From contig JAIYDL010000019.1 of NCBI GenBank assembly GCA_027487515.1, forward strand, positions 1 to 64,000: 64,000 bases of DNA, read 5' to 3'. Of the stretch, positions 49,858 through 59,290 are shown in pieces (position 1 is the first letter of the stretch; every line of letters begins with the position of its first letter). Source of the stretch: Pseudomonadota bacterium (GTDB lineage Bacteria; Bdellovibrionota; Bacteriovoracia; Bacteriovoracales; Bacteriovoracaceae). Under the pieces are notes generated by a model. That model was not told where the DNA came from. It ran no database searches and saw only the letters and a program-made list of their open reading frames with translations. A program made the translations under genes and the position numbers.

Positions 49858-50742
49858 ATGAAAGTCATCATCTTCAAGGCCGGAAGCGTCCGGATCGCGG
49901 TCGATCTAAAAGATGTCCGCGAAGTTTTAAAGCGAGAAACCGGACTGCCGGGCGGGGAGGCGATCGAGGCGATCCGCGGGAAATTCGTCCGCATCTGTGA
50001 TGCGGCCCGGATCCTCGACAACTCGACCAGTGAAGAGCACATCAGTAAGACCATCGTCCTCGAACTCAATAACCGAGTCATCGGACTTGCGACCCCGAGT
50101 GTCAGCCGGATCTACGATGTGAACCCGGAAACGATTCAACCCATCGGAGACTTGTCGAAGTCCCATGTCCCCCCGTTCTGCACCGGAGTCGTGACCATTC
50201 AGGATTTTTCGTCCCCCGTATATCTCCTGGGGATGGCGGCGCTCATCGAGCACTCGGGTGAAGAGGGGGAGGTCGATGCGACGGCGGGGCTGAGCTCCGG
50301 CACGGCCATCGGTAAGTCGCGGGTCGTGTGTTTCAAGCTCGGTGGCTGTGAGTACGCGTTCACGATTGATGAGACGGTGGAGATCATCCGCGGCCGTGCG
50401 GCCCAGTTCGTTCCCCACTCCCGGGAGGTCGTCGAGGGCGTGATCAATCTGCGCGGAGTGGTGCTTCCCGTGGTTGATCTTCGGCGCTTGGCGGGCGTCG
50501 AGAACGATGCCTCACCTCGGGATCGGACGAAGATTGTCGTCGTCACGATTCAAGGCCAGCAGATCGGTTTCCGCGTTGATCTCATGACGGAGGTGACACC
50601 CTTCCAGGAGAGCCAGCTTCGTTCGGTTCCAGATTCCTTCGCGGCCCTCGGGAAGTACTGGATCAAATCGATCCTTAAAGTCACGGAGTCCCGGGTTGTG
50701 TTTGTCATCAACTCTGACTGGTTCGTTCACCATGCGGCATGA
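49858..50742 (+). CDS. Tandem CheW protein
   Basis: 294 aa; GAGG lies 8 bases before the ATG. Two CheW domains are visible: residues about 1-135 (divergent) and 150-290 (typical, with KLGGCEYAFTIDETVEIIRG and GVINLRGVVLPVVDLRRL). CheW couples MCP and CheA. Two copies per chain may reflect the two-tip MCP. The 3' end overlaps the CheB start by 11 bases. Confidence 0.85.
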   Translation: MKVIIFKAGSVRIAVDLKDVREVLKRETGLPGGEAIEAIRGKFVRICDAARILDNSTSEEHISKTIVLELNNRVIGLATPSVSRIYDVNPETIQPIGDLSKSHVPPFCTGVVTIQDFSSPVYLLGMAALIEHSGEEGEVDATAGLSSGTAIGKSRVVCFKLGGCEYAFTIDETVEIIRGRAAQFVPHSREVVEGVINLRGVVLPVVDLRRLAGVENDASPRDRTKIVVVTIQGQQIGFRVDLMTEVTPFQESQLRSVPDSFAALGKYWIKSILKVTESRVVFVINSDWFVHHAA

Positions 50743-51661
50743 CCTCACCGACGTCGGGATCATCGATTCTTCTGCGATCAACCGCCAAAAGCTGGAGGAC
50801 CTTCTCTTGAAGCATGGCTTCAGGGCCGCGGTCCGGGCCCGGGGCCTTGAGGACTTTCGTCAGAAGCCTGGACACGAGGCCATCCGCCATCTTTTAGTCT
50901 CTCGGGAGTTTCTCCGCGAGGGCGGAGCTCTCCCCTCGGGGGTCAAGGTCATTTCTCCCGATCTCGGCGGCCAGTTTGATCTGTTCGAGGGTGCCCTCGA
51001 GGCGTTTGTTTTTGGGCAAATCCCCGACCTGTGGGAGAAGCTTCCGCGCTCACTCCGCTGCTCGCGGCGGCCCATGGTTTTCCTGGGGTCGAGCACGGGA
51101 GGTCCGGCAGCGCTCGAGCTCATTACGCCGAAGCTCGAGCTTTCGCGCTCGTGCTACTACGTCTGCGCACAACACATGCCCATGGGCCAGACGAAAGGCC
51201 TCGTCGAGCATCTCGTCCGACTCGGTGTTCGCGCAGAAGAGGTCTCTCACGGGAAAACCTTGGTCCCGGGCGTCTTCTACGTTCTCCCCTCCGGGTCTCA
51301 GGCGTTCGCAGGGTTGCGGTCGACCGGCGAAGTCGCGTTCTACCTGACCTCCGAACTCGTGGGGCCCCTCCATGCTCCGCTCATCGACCTCGCGCTGTTC
51401 TCCGTTGCTCAGATCTTTCAAGATAACCTTGTGGCAGGAATTCTTACGGGGATGGGGACCGACGGCGCCCTGGGCCTCTTGCACGGGCGTCGCCGTGGGG
51501 GCCTGACCTTTGCCCAGTCCCAGGCCTCGAGTTTGGTCTACGGCATGCCGAAGGCCGCACTCGAAACCGGAAAAGCACAAGAGCTCATCGATCTCACCGA
51601 TGTCGCGAGGTACCTCAACAGTTGGACCACCAACTACGGGCGAGGGTCTCATGTGGGATAG
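50732..51661 (+). CDS. cheB: CheB-type protein-glutamate methylesterase (degenerate receiver)
   Basis: 309 aa. C-terminal esterase: Ser in GSSTGGPAAL (121), His in AQHMPMG (148) and Asp in GMGTDGALGLL, all present. The N-terminal 100 residues have receiver-like strands (IIDSSAINRQKLEDLLLKHGF) but no phospho-acceptor Asp where DVVxLD should be. So esterase control by phosphorylation is probably lost. It removes methyl groups from the MCP. Overlaps tandem cheW and cheR. Confidence 0.85.
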   Translation: MRHDLTDVGIIDSSAINRQKLEDLLLKHGFRAAVRARGLEDFRQKPGHEAIRHLLVSREFLREGGALPSGVKVISPDLGGQFDLFEGALEAFVFGQIPDLWEKLPRSLRCSRRPMVFLGSSTGGPAALELITPKLELSRSCYYVCAQHMPMGQTKGLVEHLVRLGVRAEEVSHGKTLVPGVFYVLPSGSQAFAGLRSTGEVAFYLTSELVGPLHAPLIDLALFSVAQIFQDNLVAGILTGMGTDGALGLLHGRRRGGLTFAQSQASSLVYGMPKAALETGKAQELIDLTDVARYLNSWTTNYGRGSHVG

Positions 51662-52475
51662 GCAAGCGTGTCGGGACCTGAGTGCCCTGATCGAAGAAAA
51701 CTACGGCATTCACTGCGACGAGAAGAAGGTCCAGAGCAATGTCCTCTCTCTCGAGGGGCACCAGCGCGCGGCCGGATTTAGGACCGACCGTGAATTCCTC
51801 ACGTACCTGCGGGTCAAGCCGCAGTCTCGGGAACTCCAGACCATCGCGGAACTCTTCTTGATCCATGAGACCTACTTTTTCCGAGAGTTCCGGCAGCTGC
51901 AGTTTTTCGCCGAGGAGCTACTTCCGAAGATCATCGAAACCAAGATCCGAGAGAAGGACTATTTCTTTCACCTCTGGTCCGCGGCCTGCTCTACCGGAGA
52001 AGAGGCCTACACGCTTGGGATCATTTTGAATGAGATGATCGACCGACGCCAGATCCCGTCGGTCCGGATCACGGCGACGGACCTGGACCGGGAATCCATC
52101 GACTTCGCACGGAAGGGAGTCTACTCAGGACGGGCGCTGAAAGATCTCCCGCCGGTCTACCTGCGCTCCTATTTTAAAGAGACGGAAGCGGGGAAGCAGA
52201 AGGTGAACATCCAGCTCCAGGGGCTCTGTGATTTTTCCGTGGGAAATCTTCTTCTCCCACCCAAAGAGCCCAATAAGTTCGACGTCGTGTTCTGCCGGAA
52301 TGTCTTGATCTACTTCGCGCCCGACATCAAGCAGAAGATTCTAGAGAACATACACCGGGCACTGAGGCCCGGAGGTGTTCTGTTGATCGGGTCCACGGAT
52401 TCGATCGCGAAACTCACGGTACCGTTTCAAGCTGTTTCTCGGTTGGGCATGACGTACTATCAGAAAATTGGCTAA
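51651..52475 (+). CDS. cheR: CheR methyltransferase
   Basis: 274 aa, ATG overlapping the cheB stop by 11 bases. It carries a SAM site (FHLWSAACSTGEEAYTLGI), ATDLDRESIDFARKGVY and CRNVLIYF, standard CheR features. It methylates Glu residues on the MCP for adaptation. No TPR extension. Confidence 0.93.
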   Translation: MWDRQACRDLSALIEENYGIHCDEKKVQSNVLSLEGHQRAAGFRTDREFLTYLRVKPQSRELQTIAELFLIHETYFFREFRQLQFFAEELLPKIIETKIREKDYFFHLWSAACSTGEEAYTLGIILNEMIDRRQIPSVRITATDLDRESIDFARKGVYSGRALKDLPPVYLRSYFKETEAGKQKVNIQLQGLCDFSVGNLLLPPKEPNKFDVVFCRNVLIYFAPDIKQKILENIHRALRPGGVLLIGSTDSIAKLTVPFQAVSRLGMTYYQKIG

Positions 52476-52487
52476 GCGGAGGGTTCC

Positions 52488-54191
52488 TTGAGCGACGACA
52501 TGAAAGAGATCTGCGAGCTCTTTTACCAGGAAGGTCTCGATCTTCTGGAACTCTCAGAAAAAAGCTTCCTCGAAATCCACAGCGGTGCGGACTCCCTCGC
52601 GCCGATCAATCAGGTTTTCCGAGTGGCGCACAACCTCAAGGGATCAGCGAACGCGGTGGGCCTCGAGGACATCGCTCGGTTCGCGCACTCCTTTGAGAAC
52701 GTGCTAGCAAAGTTTCGGGATAGGCCTGAGCTCGTGAACGAGGAACTGATCGCGCTGATGCTCGAGGCCAATGACTGCCTCAAAAGTCGCTTAACGGATC
52801 TCGTCCGCGGGGTCGAGGGACCTTGGACTGCACAGCTTCCCATTCAGGAGCGACTGGCCCAAACTGAAGCGGCGCTCGTGCAAAGAATGGGAAGCACCGG
52901 AGCTTCCAGCGCGGATCCGACGGACATCCCAGCGGAGGAGCATCCCGAGGCAGCGTGTTCCAACACCAGCGAAGCCCATGCTGTTCCTCCCACAGAGGCC
53001 GACCGGGGGAGTGTTTCTAGTTCCGCCGGGCGTGCTCCGGCAGCGGTGACCTTCAAGGTCAGTGCCGAACGGGTGGACAAGATTCAGCAGGTCGTGGGGG
53101 AACTCGCGCTCCTCCGAGGCCAGCTCGTTTCAAGCCTTTCAGATCCGCGGCAGTTTCAGTTGGTGCTCGGGCTCTTAGATAAGAACATCCGCGAACTCCA
53201 TGGCCGGGTTGTGGAAATGAAGAAGAGCCCTGCGGACGCACTCCAGCAGCGGCTCACCCGGTTAGTCCGGGACATGACGAGGAAACTCGGCAAAGACGTC
53301 AATCTCACTTGGGATTGCACGGCGGATGCGATCGAGAAGCCCATCCTCGATGCCATCACCGATCCCTTGATCCACATGGTCCGGAATTCGCTGGACCATG
53401 GGTTAGAGACGCCGGAGGAGCGCAGTTCAAAAAACAAACCGACCACGGGCCAGCTGACGGTGCGGATTGCGGTGGACCCGACGCTGGTTGAGGTCACCGT
53501 CCGAGACGACGGCCGGGGCGTCGATACGGCGCGAGTCCTGGCCCGGGCACGGAGCAAAGGTCTGGTCGGCATCGAGGCCGAAGCCTGGCCTCCGGAGAAG
53601 CTCATTGACCTTCTGTTTGCTCCGGGCTTCTCCACGGCCGAAGCTGTCACGGAGTTCTCCGGGAGGGGCGTTGGCCTTGACGTCGTCCGGAGTAACATTG
53701 AAAAGCTCGACGGTTCGGTCCGGATCTTGTCCCGGCTTCACTTCGGAACCGAGTTTCGGCTTGAGATTCCTCTCTTGAATGGGCTCTCAGAGGCGCTCCT
53801 CGTGCGTGACCGGAACCGCACCTACCTGGCAGGGATGAACGGCATCCTCCGCGTGACGAGCTTCGATCCCAAGCGGATCTCCGCCCCAGCACGGGATCTT
53901 CATCTTTACTTCGATGGTGACCAGTCCTACCGGATCGTTCCTCTCTCTAATGACCAGGGTGGTTTCACTCTTCCCACGCGAGGGGTGGGGATTCTGGTCC
54001 AGTCGGGGGAGAACTACTACTGCGTTCCGGTGGACCATGTCGGGGCCAAGGCCCAGTTTGTAGTGAGACCTCTTGCCCGCTGGATCTCAGAGTCCCCAGG
54101 GGTCATCGGAATGTCTATGGTTGAGGAGGGGATTCCGGTGCCGTTTCTTGACCTCCGGCGCTTGGTGACCGGAGGCAGTGCGAGCAAATAA
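52488..54191 (+). CDS. cheA: Chemotaxis histidine kinase CheA
   Basis: 567 aa, TTG start with GGAGGG five bases upstream; an ATG four codons in is the alternative. The P1 phospho-His is His48 in VAHNLKGSANAVG. A low-complexity linker (about 125-185) replaces a P2 domain. The dimerisation helices follow, then the ATPase: MVRNSLDHGLETPEER (N box), VRDDGRGVD (G1) and SGRGVGLDVVRSNIE (G2). The C-terminal P5 CheW-like domain ends the chain. All catalytic boxes are intact. No CheY is encoded in the operon. Confidence 0.93.
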   Translation: MSDDMKEICELFYQEGLDLLELSEKSFLEIHSGADSLAPINQVFRVAHNLKGSANAVGLEDIARFAHSFENVLAKFRDRPELVNEELIALMLEANDCLKSRLTDLVRGVEGPWTAQLPIQERLAQTEAALVQRMGSTGASSADPTDIPAEEHPEAACSNTSEAHAVPPTEADRGSVSSSAGRAPAAVTFKVSAERVDKIQQVVGELALLRGQLVSSLSDPRQFQLVLGLLDKNIRELHGRVVEMKKSPADALQQRLTRLVRDMTRKLGKDVNLTWDCTADAIEKPILDAITDPLIHMVRNSLDHGLETPEERSSKNKPTTGQLTVRIAVDPTLVEVTVRDDGRGVDTARVLARARSKGLVGIEAEAWPPEKLIDLLFAPGFSTAEAVTEFSGRGVGLDVVRSNIEKLDGSVRILSRLHFGTEFRLEIPLLNGLSEALLVRDRNRTYLAGMNGILRVTSFDPKRISAPARDLHLYFDGDQSYRIVPLSNDQGGFTLPTRGVGILVQSGENYYCVPVDHVGAKAQFVVRPLARWISESPGVIGMSMVEEGIPVPFLDLRRLVTGGSASK

Positions 54192-54217
54192 AAAAGGCCT
54201 CCCGAAGGAGGCCTTTT
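54190..54217. terminator. Strong intrinsic terminator ending the chemosensory operon
   Basis: GGCCTCC / GGAGGCC stem with a CGAA loop, flanked by an A-run and a T-run, so it can act in both directions. It lies directly after the cheA stop and before the convergent metalloprotease gene. Confidence 0.92.
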
Positions 54218-54222
54218 GGCGA

Positions 54223-56523
54223 CTATAATCCTTCTAATTCCCCTAAGACCACCACTGGTGCCGGGGCACAGTCCAGGTCCTGAGAGGTGTAGATTCCGAG
54301 GGCCGCAGTCTTCTCGGAGACGGCCTTCTTGAGTTGATCAAGGTTCGTCTGTGCCAGCTGTGAAGCTTCTGCGGACTCCTTCCCTTTGATGATGGCGTCA
54401 AGCGCTGGGTTACAGAGCCGGCGCTTCAGGCGCTCCTGCACATACGACTTCACTTGAGACTTGTGCTCCGGGCGACCATTCTTCCCGAAGAAGTTTGTCC
54501 ACGATTCAGCGGTGGCGTCGGCAGAGAGGGCGTAGGCGCTGATCCCCTGGACGATGCTATCGATCTTCGACTTCAGTTCCTCCGTCTTGTAGACCGGAGC
54601 GGCCGCAGTCTTCGTATCGATCAGAAGGTCAATGACCCGGTTCAAGCGCGACTCAAGGAACGAGAACGGATCACTCGTGGCGTCTTCCTTCGAGCACTCC
54701 GGCGACTTGGTCTTAAGTGTTGCTGCGTCGTCGCCCTGATCCTCGTCGGTACAGAACCAGTTCAGGTTCCGCGGCACGAGGCCTCTGTAACCGTAGGTGA
54801 TGGCCATGCGGTCGTAAGAGCCGATGATGTTCAAGTGACGGAACGGACGCCCGAGGTACTCCATGACCGAGCGAGACACCGAGCCCGGCTCCTGGATGCT
54901 CTCGTAGGCCCCGAGGTTCCCTTTGAAGTTGTGGCGCAGCCCAAGGTTGTGACCCATTTCGTGGGCGAGGATCTCGAACATGTAGCCGTCCATGTACTGC
55001 TCGTACGTGATGCCAGCAGGGATGATCTCGAAGTCCGGTTTCTTCACGCTGTCTTGGAGCTCTGGACGCTGGGAGTGAACCGTCATGTCGAGGTGCTTCC
55101 CGAGCTTGAGCTGGAACTGCTTCTTCGCTGGTGCCTCGAGCTCCTGAGAGGCCCTTGCTTCGAAGGCCTTCATGAGAGTATTCGCCTCGTGGGTTTTGCC
55201 TTGGGCGATGAGGTTCCGGGCCTGCTCGGAGATACCGAACCATTCCTTGTAGAGCTTCACGATCGTCGGTCCCTGGATGAGGACGTTGGCCGACATGATT
55301 TCTCCTGTGAACTGATTGGCGATGGACGGGCCTAGGCCGCCGTAGCCGGCGCGGTTCACGAGGTCCCACTCGATGATGTTAAACCGGATGTCACCAGGAA
55401 CGAGGAGCTCGGCGCGCGGGTCGGTGGCATCGACGAATTCGTAGGATAGAAGATCCCGACCGAGGGTCGCCTGGAATTCGGTGTTCCACGAATCCATGGC
55501 ACGCGCGAAGACGGCCTTGAACTCCTGGGGAACGTTCTTGATGAAGTACTTCACCGGGGCTTGGCCCGAGCCGTTCGCCGCGGATGAGAAACGAGTGATT
55601 TTTGTTTCGCCCCCTCGCTGAGTGGTGAAGAACCCAACACCCGGAGTTGCGTTCCGTGGCTTGAAGGCCGGATTAAAGCCAGAGCCGAGCTTCATGTACC
55701 AACGGACGGTGAAATCGGTCGTGCTTACAGATGGATTCGTTGGATCAGCGGCGAGCGGAATCATTTTCGTCTGGACGTCGAAGACCAGAGTCTTGAGATC
55801 GAAGTCGACGCTCACTGTATCAGATGCGACTGTCTTGAGCTGGGTGTACTCCCCGGCCGGATCAAGCATGGAGATCAGATTGAGCTCTTTGCCGAGGGTG
55901 GAGAGATCGAGGATGATCATGCCAGACTGTTGGTCGAAGCCCACGATCGGGAGGTTCAGAAGGGGAGCGAGCTCTGCGTCCTCCGTGCAATACGCGGCAC
56001 ATCCGAGGAGTGTGACGACCGGATTCCCGTCCGGGAGCCGGGAGATGACCGTGCGGACGTGGAGGGGTGCGAGGTCGGTGAGTTTCAGAGTCCCGAGAGA
56101 CTCACTTTCTTTATCCGAAACTTTCGTGATGACGCCACCGAAGACGCTCTGTTCACCGATGAGGCTTAACGGGAAACCCACGTGAAGCGATTCTTGGGTA
56201 ACTCCGAGTTCCTGAGTGTTCTTGATCGCGCTTTCGGCCGCTCTTCCCTGCGGGAGAGTGCTGAGAATGCTCATGACCTGAGGGTTGGAGATCGAGAGGA
56301 TGGATTTTCTCAGGGCCGCTTCACGGAGGGCGCTTTCAGAAATGACTTGAATCTTCACACCGTCGTTTTCGATGATCTGGTTCGTGTTCCGGGAGTTCGT
56401 GACCCGGTTTGATTTCTTCTTTTCTTTCTTCGCCTGGAGAGCACTTCCGACATCCATGCAGGATGTTGCTAGAGCAGAAAGGGCGACCAAGGAAAGAAGG
56501 CTGTTCATTTTCTTCACACTCAC
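54223..56523 (-). CDS. Zinc metalloprotease lipoprotein (metzincin-like)
   Basis: 766 aa (or 761 from the Met at 56508). A lipobox (LATSC, Cys near 22) makes it membrane-anchored outside the inner membrane. A long N-terminal region of unknown fold is followed by a catalytic part with HEMGHNLGLRH, a full metzincin zinc site. Downstream SVMEYLGRP and GSYDRMAITYGY fit the Met-turn region. The C-terminal 170 residues are helical. It probably cleaves extracellular or prey/host proteins; the target is unknown. Confidence 0.85.
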   Translation of the reverse strand: MSVKKMNSLLSLVALSALATSCMDVGSALQAKKEKKKSNRVTNSRNTNQIIENDGVKIQVISESALREAALRKSILSISNPQVMSILSTLPQGRAAESAIKNTQELGVTQESLHVGFPLSLIGEQSVFGGVITKVSDKESESLGTLKLTDLAPLHVRTVISRLPDGNPVVTLLGCAAYCTEDAELAPLLNLPIVGFDQQSGMIILDLSTLGKELNLISMLDPAGEYTQLKTVASDTVSVDFDLKTLVFDVQTKMIPLAADPTNPSVSTTDFTVRWYMKLGSGFNPAFKPRNATPGVGFFTTQRGGETKITRFSSAANGSGQAPVKYFIKNVPQEFKAVFARAMDSWNTEFQATLGRDLLSYEFVDATDPRAELLVPGDIRFNIIEWDLVNRAGYGGLGPSIANQFTGEIMSANVLIQGPTIVKLYKEWFGISEQARNLIAQGKTHEANTLMKAFEARASQELEAPAKKQFQLKLGKHLDMTVHSQRPELQDSVKKPDFEIIPAGITYEQYMDGYMFEILAHEMGHNLGLRHNFKGNLGAYESIQEPGSVSRSVMEYLGRPFRHLNIIGSYDRMAITYGYRGLVPRNLNWFCTDEDQGDDAATLKTKSPECSKEDATSDPFSFLESRLNRVIDLLIDTKTAAAPVYKTEELKSKIDSIVQGISAYALSADATAESWTNFFGKNGRPEHKSQVKSYVQERLKRRLCNPALDAIIKGKESAEASQLAQTNLDQLKKAVSEKTAALGIYTSQDLDCAPAPVVVLGELEGL

Positions 56524-56761
56524 TCCGTTTGTTTGTTGTGCGGTGCGATATTACCCCGGTTCGAGATTTTGAGGAGTTGGGTTGAAAAAATTACATTCGT
56601 CCTCGAGTAAATTCTCCTTTTTTAGGCCAAGTCCTTGCCTTTTCAAACAGATGAAGACCAAGGATCATTCCCGGTCTCCAGTGCCGGAGGTCCGTGGCCT
56701 TCTTGGCCAAATTTCTCGTCTGGCCCTAAAGGGCTTCACCCTCTTTTCCGTTAAGTTAAAC

Positions 56762-57022
56762 ATGAAAGACAATCGCTGTTTCATCTGTAAGTTCCGTCAG
56801 AAGACGACCCGGATCGTAAATCACGACACCATCTATGACGGCCGGGGTAACGGACGACAAATCGGTTTGTGTTACCCGCATTCCGTCGAGCTCTTTAAAG
56901 TGGGCCAGAGTAATTTCATTCTCCGCCACAGAAACGTTTTTGCGAATTCTTTCGGATTCGAAGCCGACTCTGATCTCGTGAGTGCCTTCAGGCAAGGCCG
57001 CAAAGAAAGCTCCTGGTATTAA
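56762..57022 (+). CDS. Small Cys/His-rich hypothetical protein
   Basis: 86 aa; the ATG at 56762 is preferred because upstream codons look non-coding, though the ribosome site is weak. It has Cys-x-x-Cys (NRCFICKF) and LCYPHSVELF, suggesting a small zinc site. Family unknown. Soluble. Confidence 0.55.
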   Translation: MKDNRCFICKFRQKTTRIVNHDTIYDGRGNGRQIGLCYPHSVELFKVGQSNFILRHRNVFANSFGFEADSDLVSAFRQGRKESSWY

Positions 57023-57146
57023 CCCCTCGAAGAACTTGACTCGCCTGTTGCTGGTGGTCAGTAAAGCAAGGCCTAAATTTGGATTCGATCTCGCTAAGAG
57101 GTGCTAAGCTCTTTTGAATCTGTGGATTCTTTCAGGAGACTTGCAC

Positions 57147-57389
57147 ATGAGGAGCACCATCGAAGTCGGTTTCACGATCCTAGGCCTGAGTTTCTGGATC
57201 CTCTTTCCCATCGGAATGTTTCTTTCGGTGAGTCGTTTTGACAAAGACACTGGTGAGGTTCGCCGGCCGAGTCTCGAAGGGCCTGGGGGACCAGCAGTGA
57301 AACCAGTTCCTCCAAGGCCACCGCTGCGACCGATGCCTTTCAACTGGCACCATCCCATCAGTTTCCTGCGCCAATGGCTCTTGCACTAG
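57147..57389 (+). CDS. Small membrane protein (80 aa)
   Basis: AGGAG lies eight bases before the ATG. One membrane helix (about residues 7-27), then a Pro-rich cytoplasmic or periplasmic tail with VKPVPPRPPLRPMP. No family recognised. The tail could bind SH3-like or WW-like partners, but this is speculation. Confidence 0.62.
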   Translation: MRSTIEVGFTILGLSFWILFPIGMFLSVSRFDKDTGEVRRPSLEGPGGPAVKPVPPRPPLRPMPFNWHHPISFLRQWLLH

Positions 57390-57465
57390 AGGGCGCCTCG
57401 GGTGAATCAGCGCTCCTCGTGATCCTGGATGCAAGTGTCAATCTTCGGGAGCAAGGGAGTACACC

Positions 57466-58575
57466 ATGAAAGTTCTTCTCTTTGGCCTCATCATGTTCGT
57501 CGTCGGTTGCGCCGGACGAAGCGTGGCGCCGCTGGTTGTCGATAAAAAGACCGTCGGGCTTCTTCCGACGGAGAAGCAACCAGAGCTCTCGGAGGTCGCT
57601 CGCTTCCAAGGGGCCCAGGTAACGGGAGTTACGATCTCGGTCGATGGGCGACTGTTTGCGACGTTCCCGCGCTGGCGCGACGGTGTTCCTTTTTCTGTGG
57701 TCGAGATCTTGGCGGATGGAACCCATCGGCCCTATCCGGATGAGAAGTGGAACCACTGGACGGGGAAACCGGAAAAGAACAAGTTTACCTGTGCCCAATC
57801 GGTAATTGCGCAAGGGCACTACCTCTACGTGCTCGATCCTAGTTCTCCCGAAATGAACGGGGTTGTCGGGAAGGCCAAGCTCTTCCGGTTTGACCTGCGC
57901 TCGAACCGGCCCGACCGGACTTGGGAGTTCCCAGAGAGCGTCGCACCGGCGCGGTCCTACCTCAATGACTTCCGCGTGGATGACACAGCGAAGAGAGTGT
58001 ACATCACCGACTCAGGCCTGGGTGGGATCGTCGTTCTTGATACGCTCACCGGTGAGTCTCGGCGCTTCCTTGATAAGCACCCGTCGACGAAATCAGAGAA
58101 GGTGACTCTGACCGTTGATAGAAAGGTTTTTGACCAACGGATTCATTCCGACGGGATCGCGCTGTCCCCCGTGGATAAGAAACTTTACTACCACGCACTC
58201 ACGGGGTACGGCCTCTACCGCGTTCCCACTCAGGCACTAGACCCGGCGGTCGCAGATGAGACGAAGCTGGTGAAACAAGTTGAGAACCTCGGTGTGACAC
58301 CGGCCCCGGATGGAATGATCTTCGATGACGCCGGCAATCTCTACATGGCCGACCTTGAGCGGAACGCTGTCTCTTATCGGACTCCCAGTGGAGAGATGAA
58401 AATTCTGATCCAAGACGAGCGGCTCAAGTGGCCTGATTCATTTAGCATCGACGGCAGGACTCGGAGTCTTATCTTTACTGATTCTCTTCTCATGGAGGCT
58501 CGAGCTGGGCGTTCGGTGGATGACATGACGTTTCGGATTTACAAGGTCAGTCTTCCGCCCCAGAAGTCACTCTAG
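57466..58575 (+). CDS. Royal-jelly/yellow-family lipoprotein (beta-propeller)
   Basis: 369 aa with a lipobox (FVVGC, Cys 15). The sequence follows the MRJP/yellow family: VTGVTISVDGRLFATFPRW, YLNDFRVDDTAKRVYITDSGLGGIVVLD, SDGIALSPVDKKLYYHALTGYGLYRV and PDGMIFDDAGNLYMADLERNAV. Such six-bladed propellers are known in insects and scattered bacteria; bacterial members are often called dopachrome-tautomerase-related, without proof of activity. Confidence 0.87.
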   Translation: MKVLLFGLIMFVVGCAGRSVAPLVVDKKTVGLLPTEKQPELSEVARFQGAQVTGVTISVDGRLFATFPRWRDGVPFSVVEILADGTHRPYPDEKWNHWTGKPEKNKFTCAQSVIAQGHYLYVLDPSSPEMNGVVGKAKLFRFDLRSNRPDRTWEFPESVAPARSYLNDFRVDDTAKRVYITDSGLGGIVVLDTLTGESRRFLDKHPSTKSEKVTLTVDRKVFDQRIHSDGIALSPVDKKLYYHALTGYGLYRVPTQALDPAVADETKLVKQVENLGVTPAPDGMIFDDAGNLYMADLERNAVSYRTPSGEMKILIQDERLKWPDSFSIDGRTRSLIFTDSLLMEARAGRSVDDMTFRIYKVSLPPQKSL

Positions 58576-58841
58576 CGATCTGCCTCGGGAGATTCTGGAG
58601 GAGTTAGGGAGGGCCCTCGGTTAGCGGGTGCCGAAGCACTTTCTTTGTTCCCATTCGGGGAAGAGCTCAAGGAGCGGTCCACAACTCTGCTCGAGTCTTC
58701 TCTGCCTTCTTCGATGGGACGCAGGTAGGAGGTTTGGATCGCTGGGCCCCGGCCCTGGCAGTTAGCACAATCTTTCTGACCTGCGTGAGAAAGGCCCACG
58801 CAAACCAAGAAGACGCTCGCGAGCAAAGTCTTTCGCATCAT
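58572..58841 (-). CDS. Small secreted hypothetical protein
   Basis: 89 aa, overlapping the previous gene on the strand by 4 bases. Signal peptide about 1-20 (...GLSHAG). A CxxC pair (DCANCQGRG) follows directly, then a Ser/Pro-rich tail. It resembles a tiny disulfide-bonded exported protein. Family unknown. Confidence 0.6.
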   Translation of the reverse strand: MMRKTLLASVFLVCVGLSHAGQKDCANCQGRGPAIQTSYLRPIEEGREDSSRVVDRSLSSSPNGNKESASAPANRGPSLTPPESPEADR

Positions 58842-59248
58842 CTGCCCGATCTCGAGGATGGGCGCGGGCGCGGGGTCGAATTCCCCCAGTGCGACGGTCG
58901 GGAAGAAGGTCGAGGGGTTGGGATCTCCGGATGGTAGTGTCGATGGTAGGGACGAGTGCCTGAGGAACCGTCCTGATCCCCGAAGTTTTTCCTACAATAC
59001 ATCATGTCTGTTTCTAACAATTGTCCGCGGTTGGTTTGTAAAAAACAAGCTGGACCCGTGGTTGTCATGAGACCGATGTAACGACCCTCTGGTCGGCCGG
59101 TGACGTTCGCGATGGATTGGAGATTCCCGGTTAGCACCTGGAGGGCCTCCGGAGGACAATCCTCTTCGTTCCTGGCTTGAGACTGGCCTTCACTGGCGAA
59201 GGTAAGAACGATCAGGGGTAACATTCTGAGAATGGTTTTAAAAGGCAT
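58838..59248 (-). CDS. Secreted hypothetical protein with Ser/Pro/Arg-rich tail
   Basis: 136 aa. Signal peptide about residues 1-24 (...SEGQSQA). The folded part has three Cys (DCPPEAL, GPACFLQ, MYCRKN). The last 35 residues are rich in Pro, Arg, Ser and His (PTPRPSSRPSHWGNS). ATG/TGA overlap couples it to the next small gene. Family unknown. Confidence 0.65.
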   Translation of the reverse strand: MPFKTILRMLPLIVLTFASEGQSQARNEEDCPPEALQVLTGNLQSIANVTGRPEGRYIGLMTTTGPACFLQTNRGQLLETDMMYCRKNFGDQDGSSGTRPYHRHYHPEIPTPRPSSRPSHWGNSTPRPRPSSRSGR

Positions 59249-59290
59249 AGAGTCCTCCGAAATCCCTATCGGTCAGGGGAGCTATTTTAT

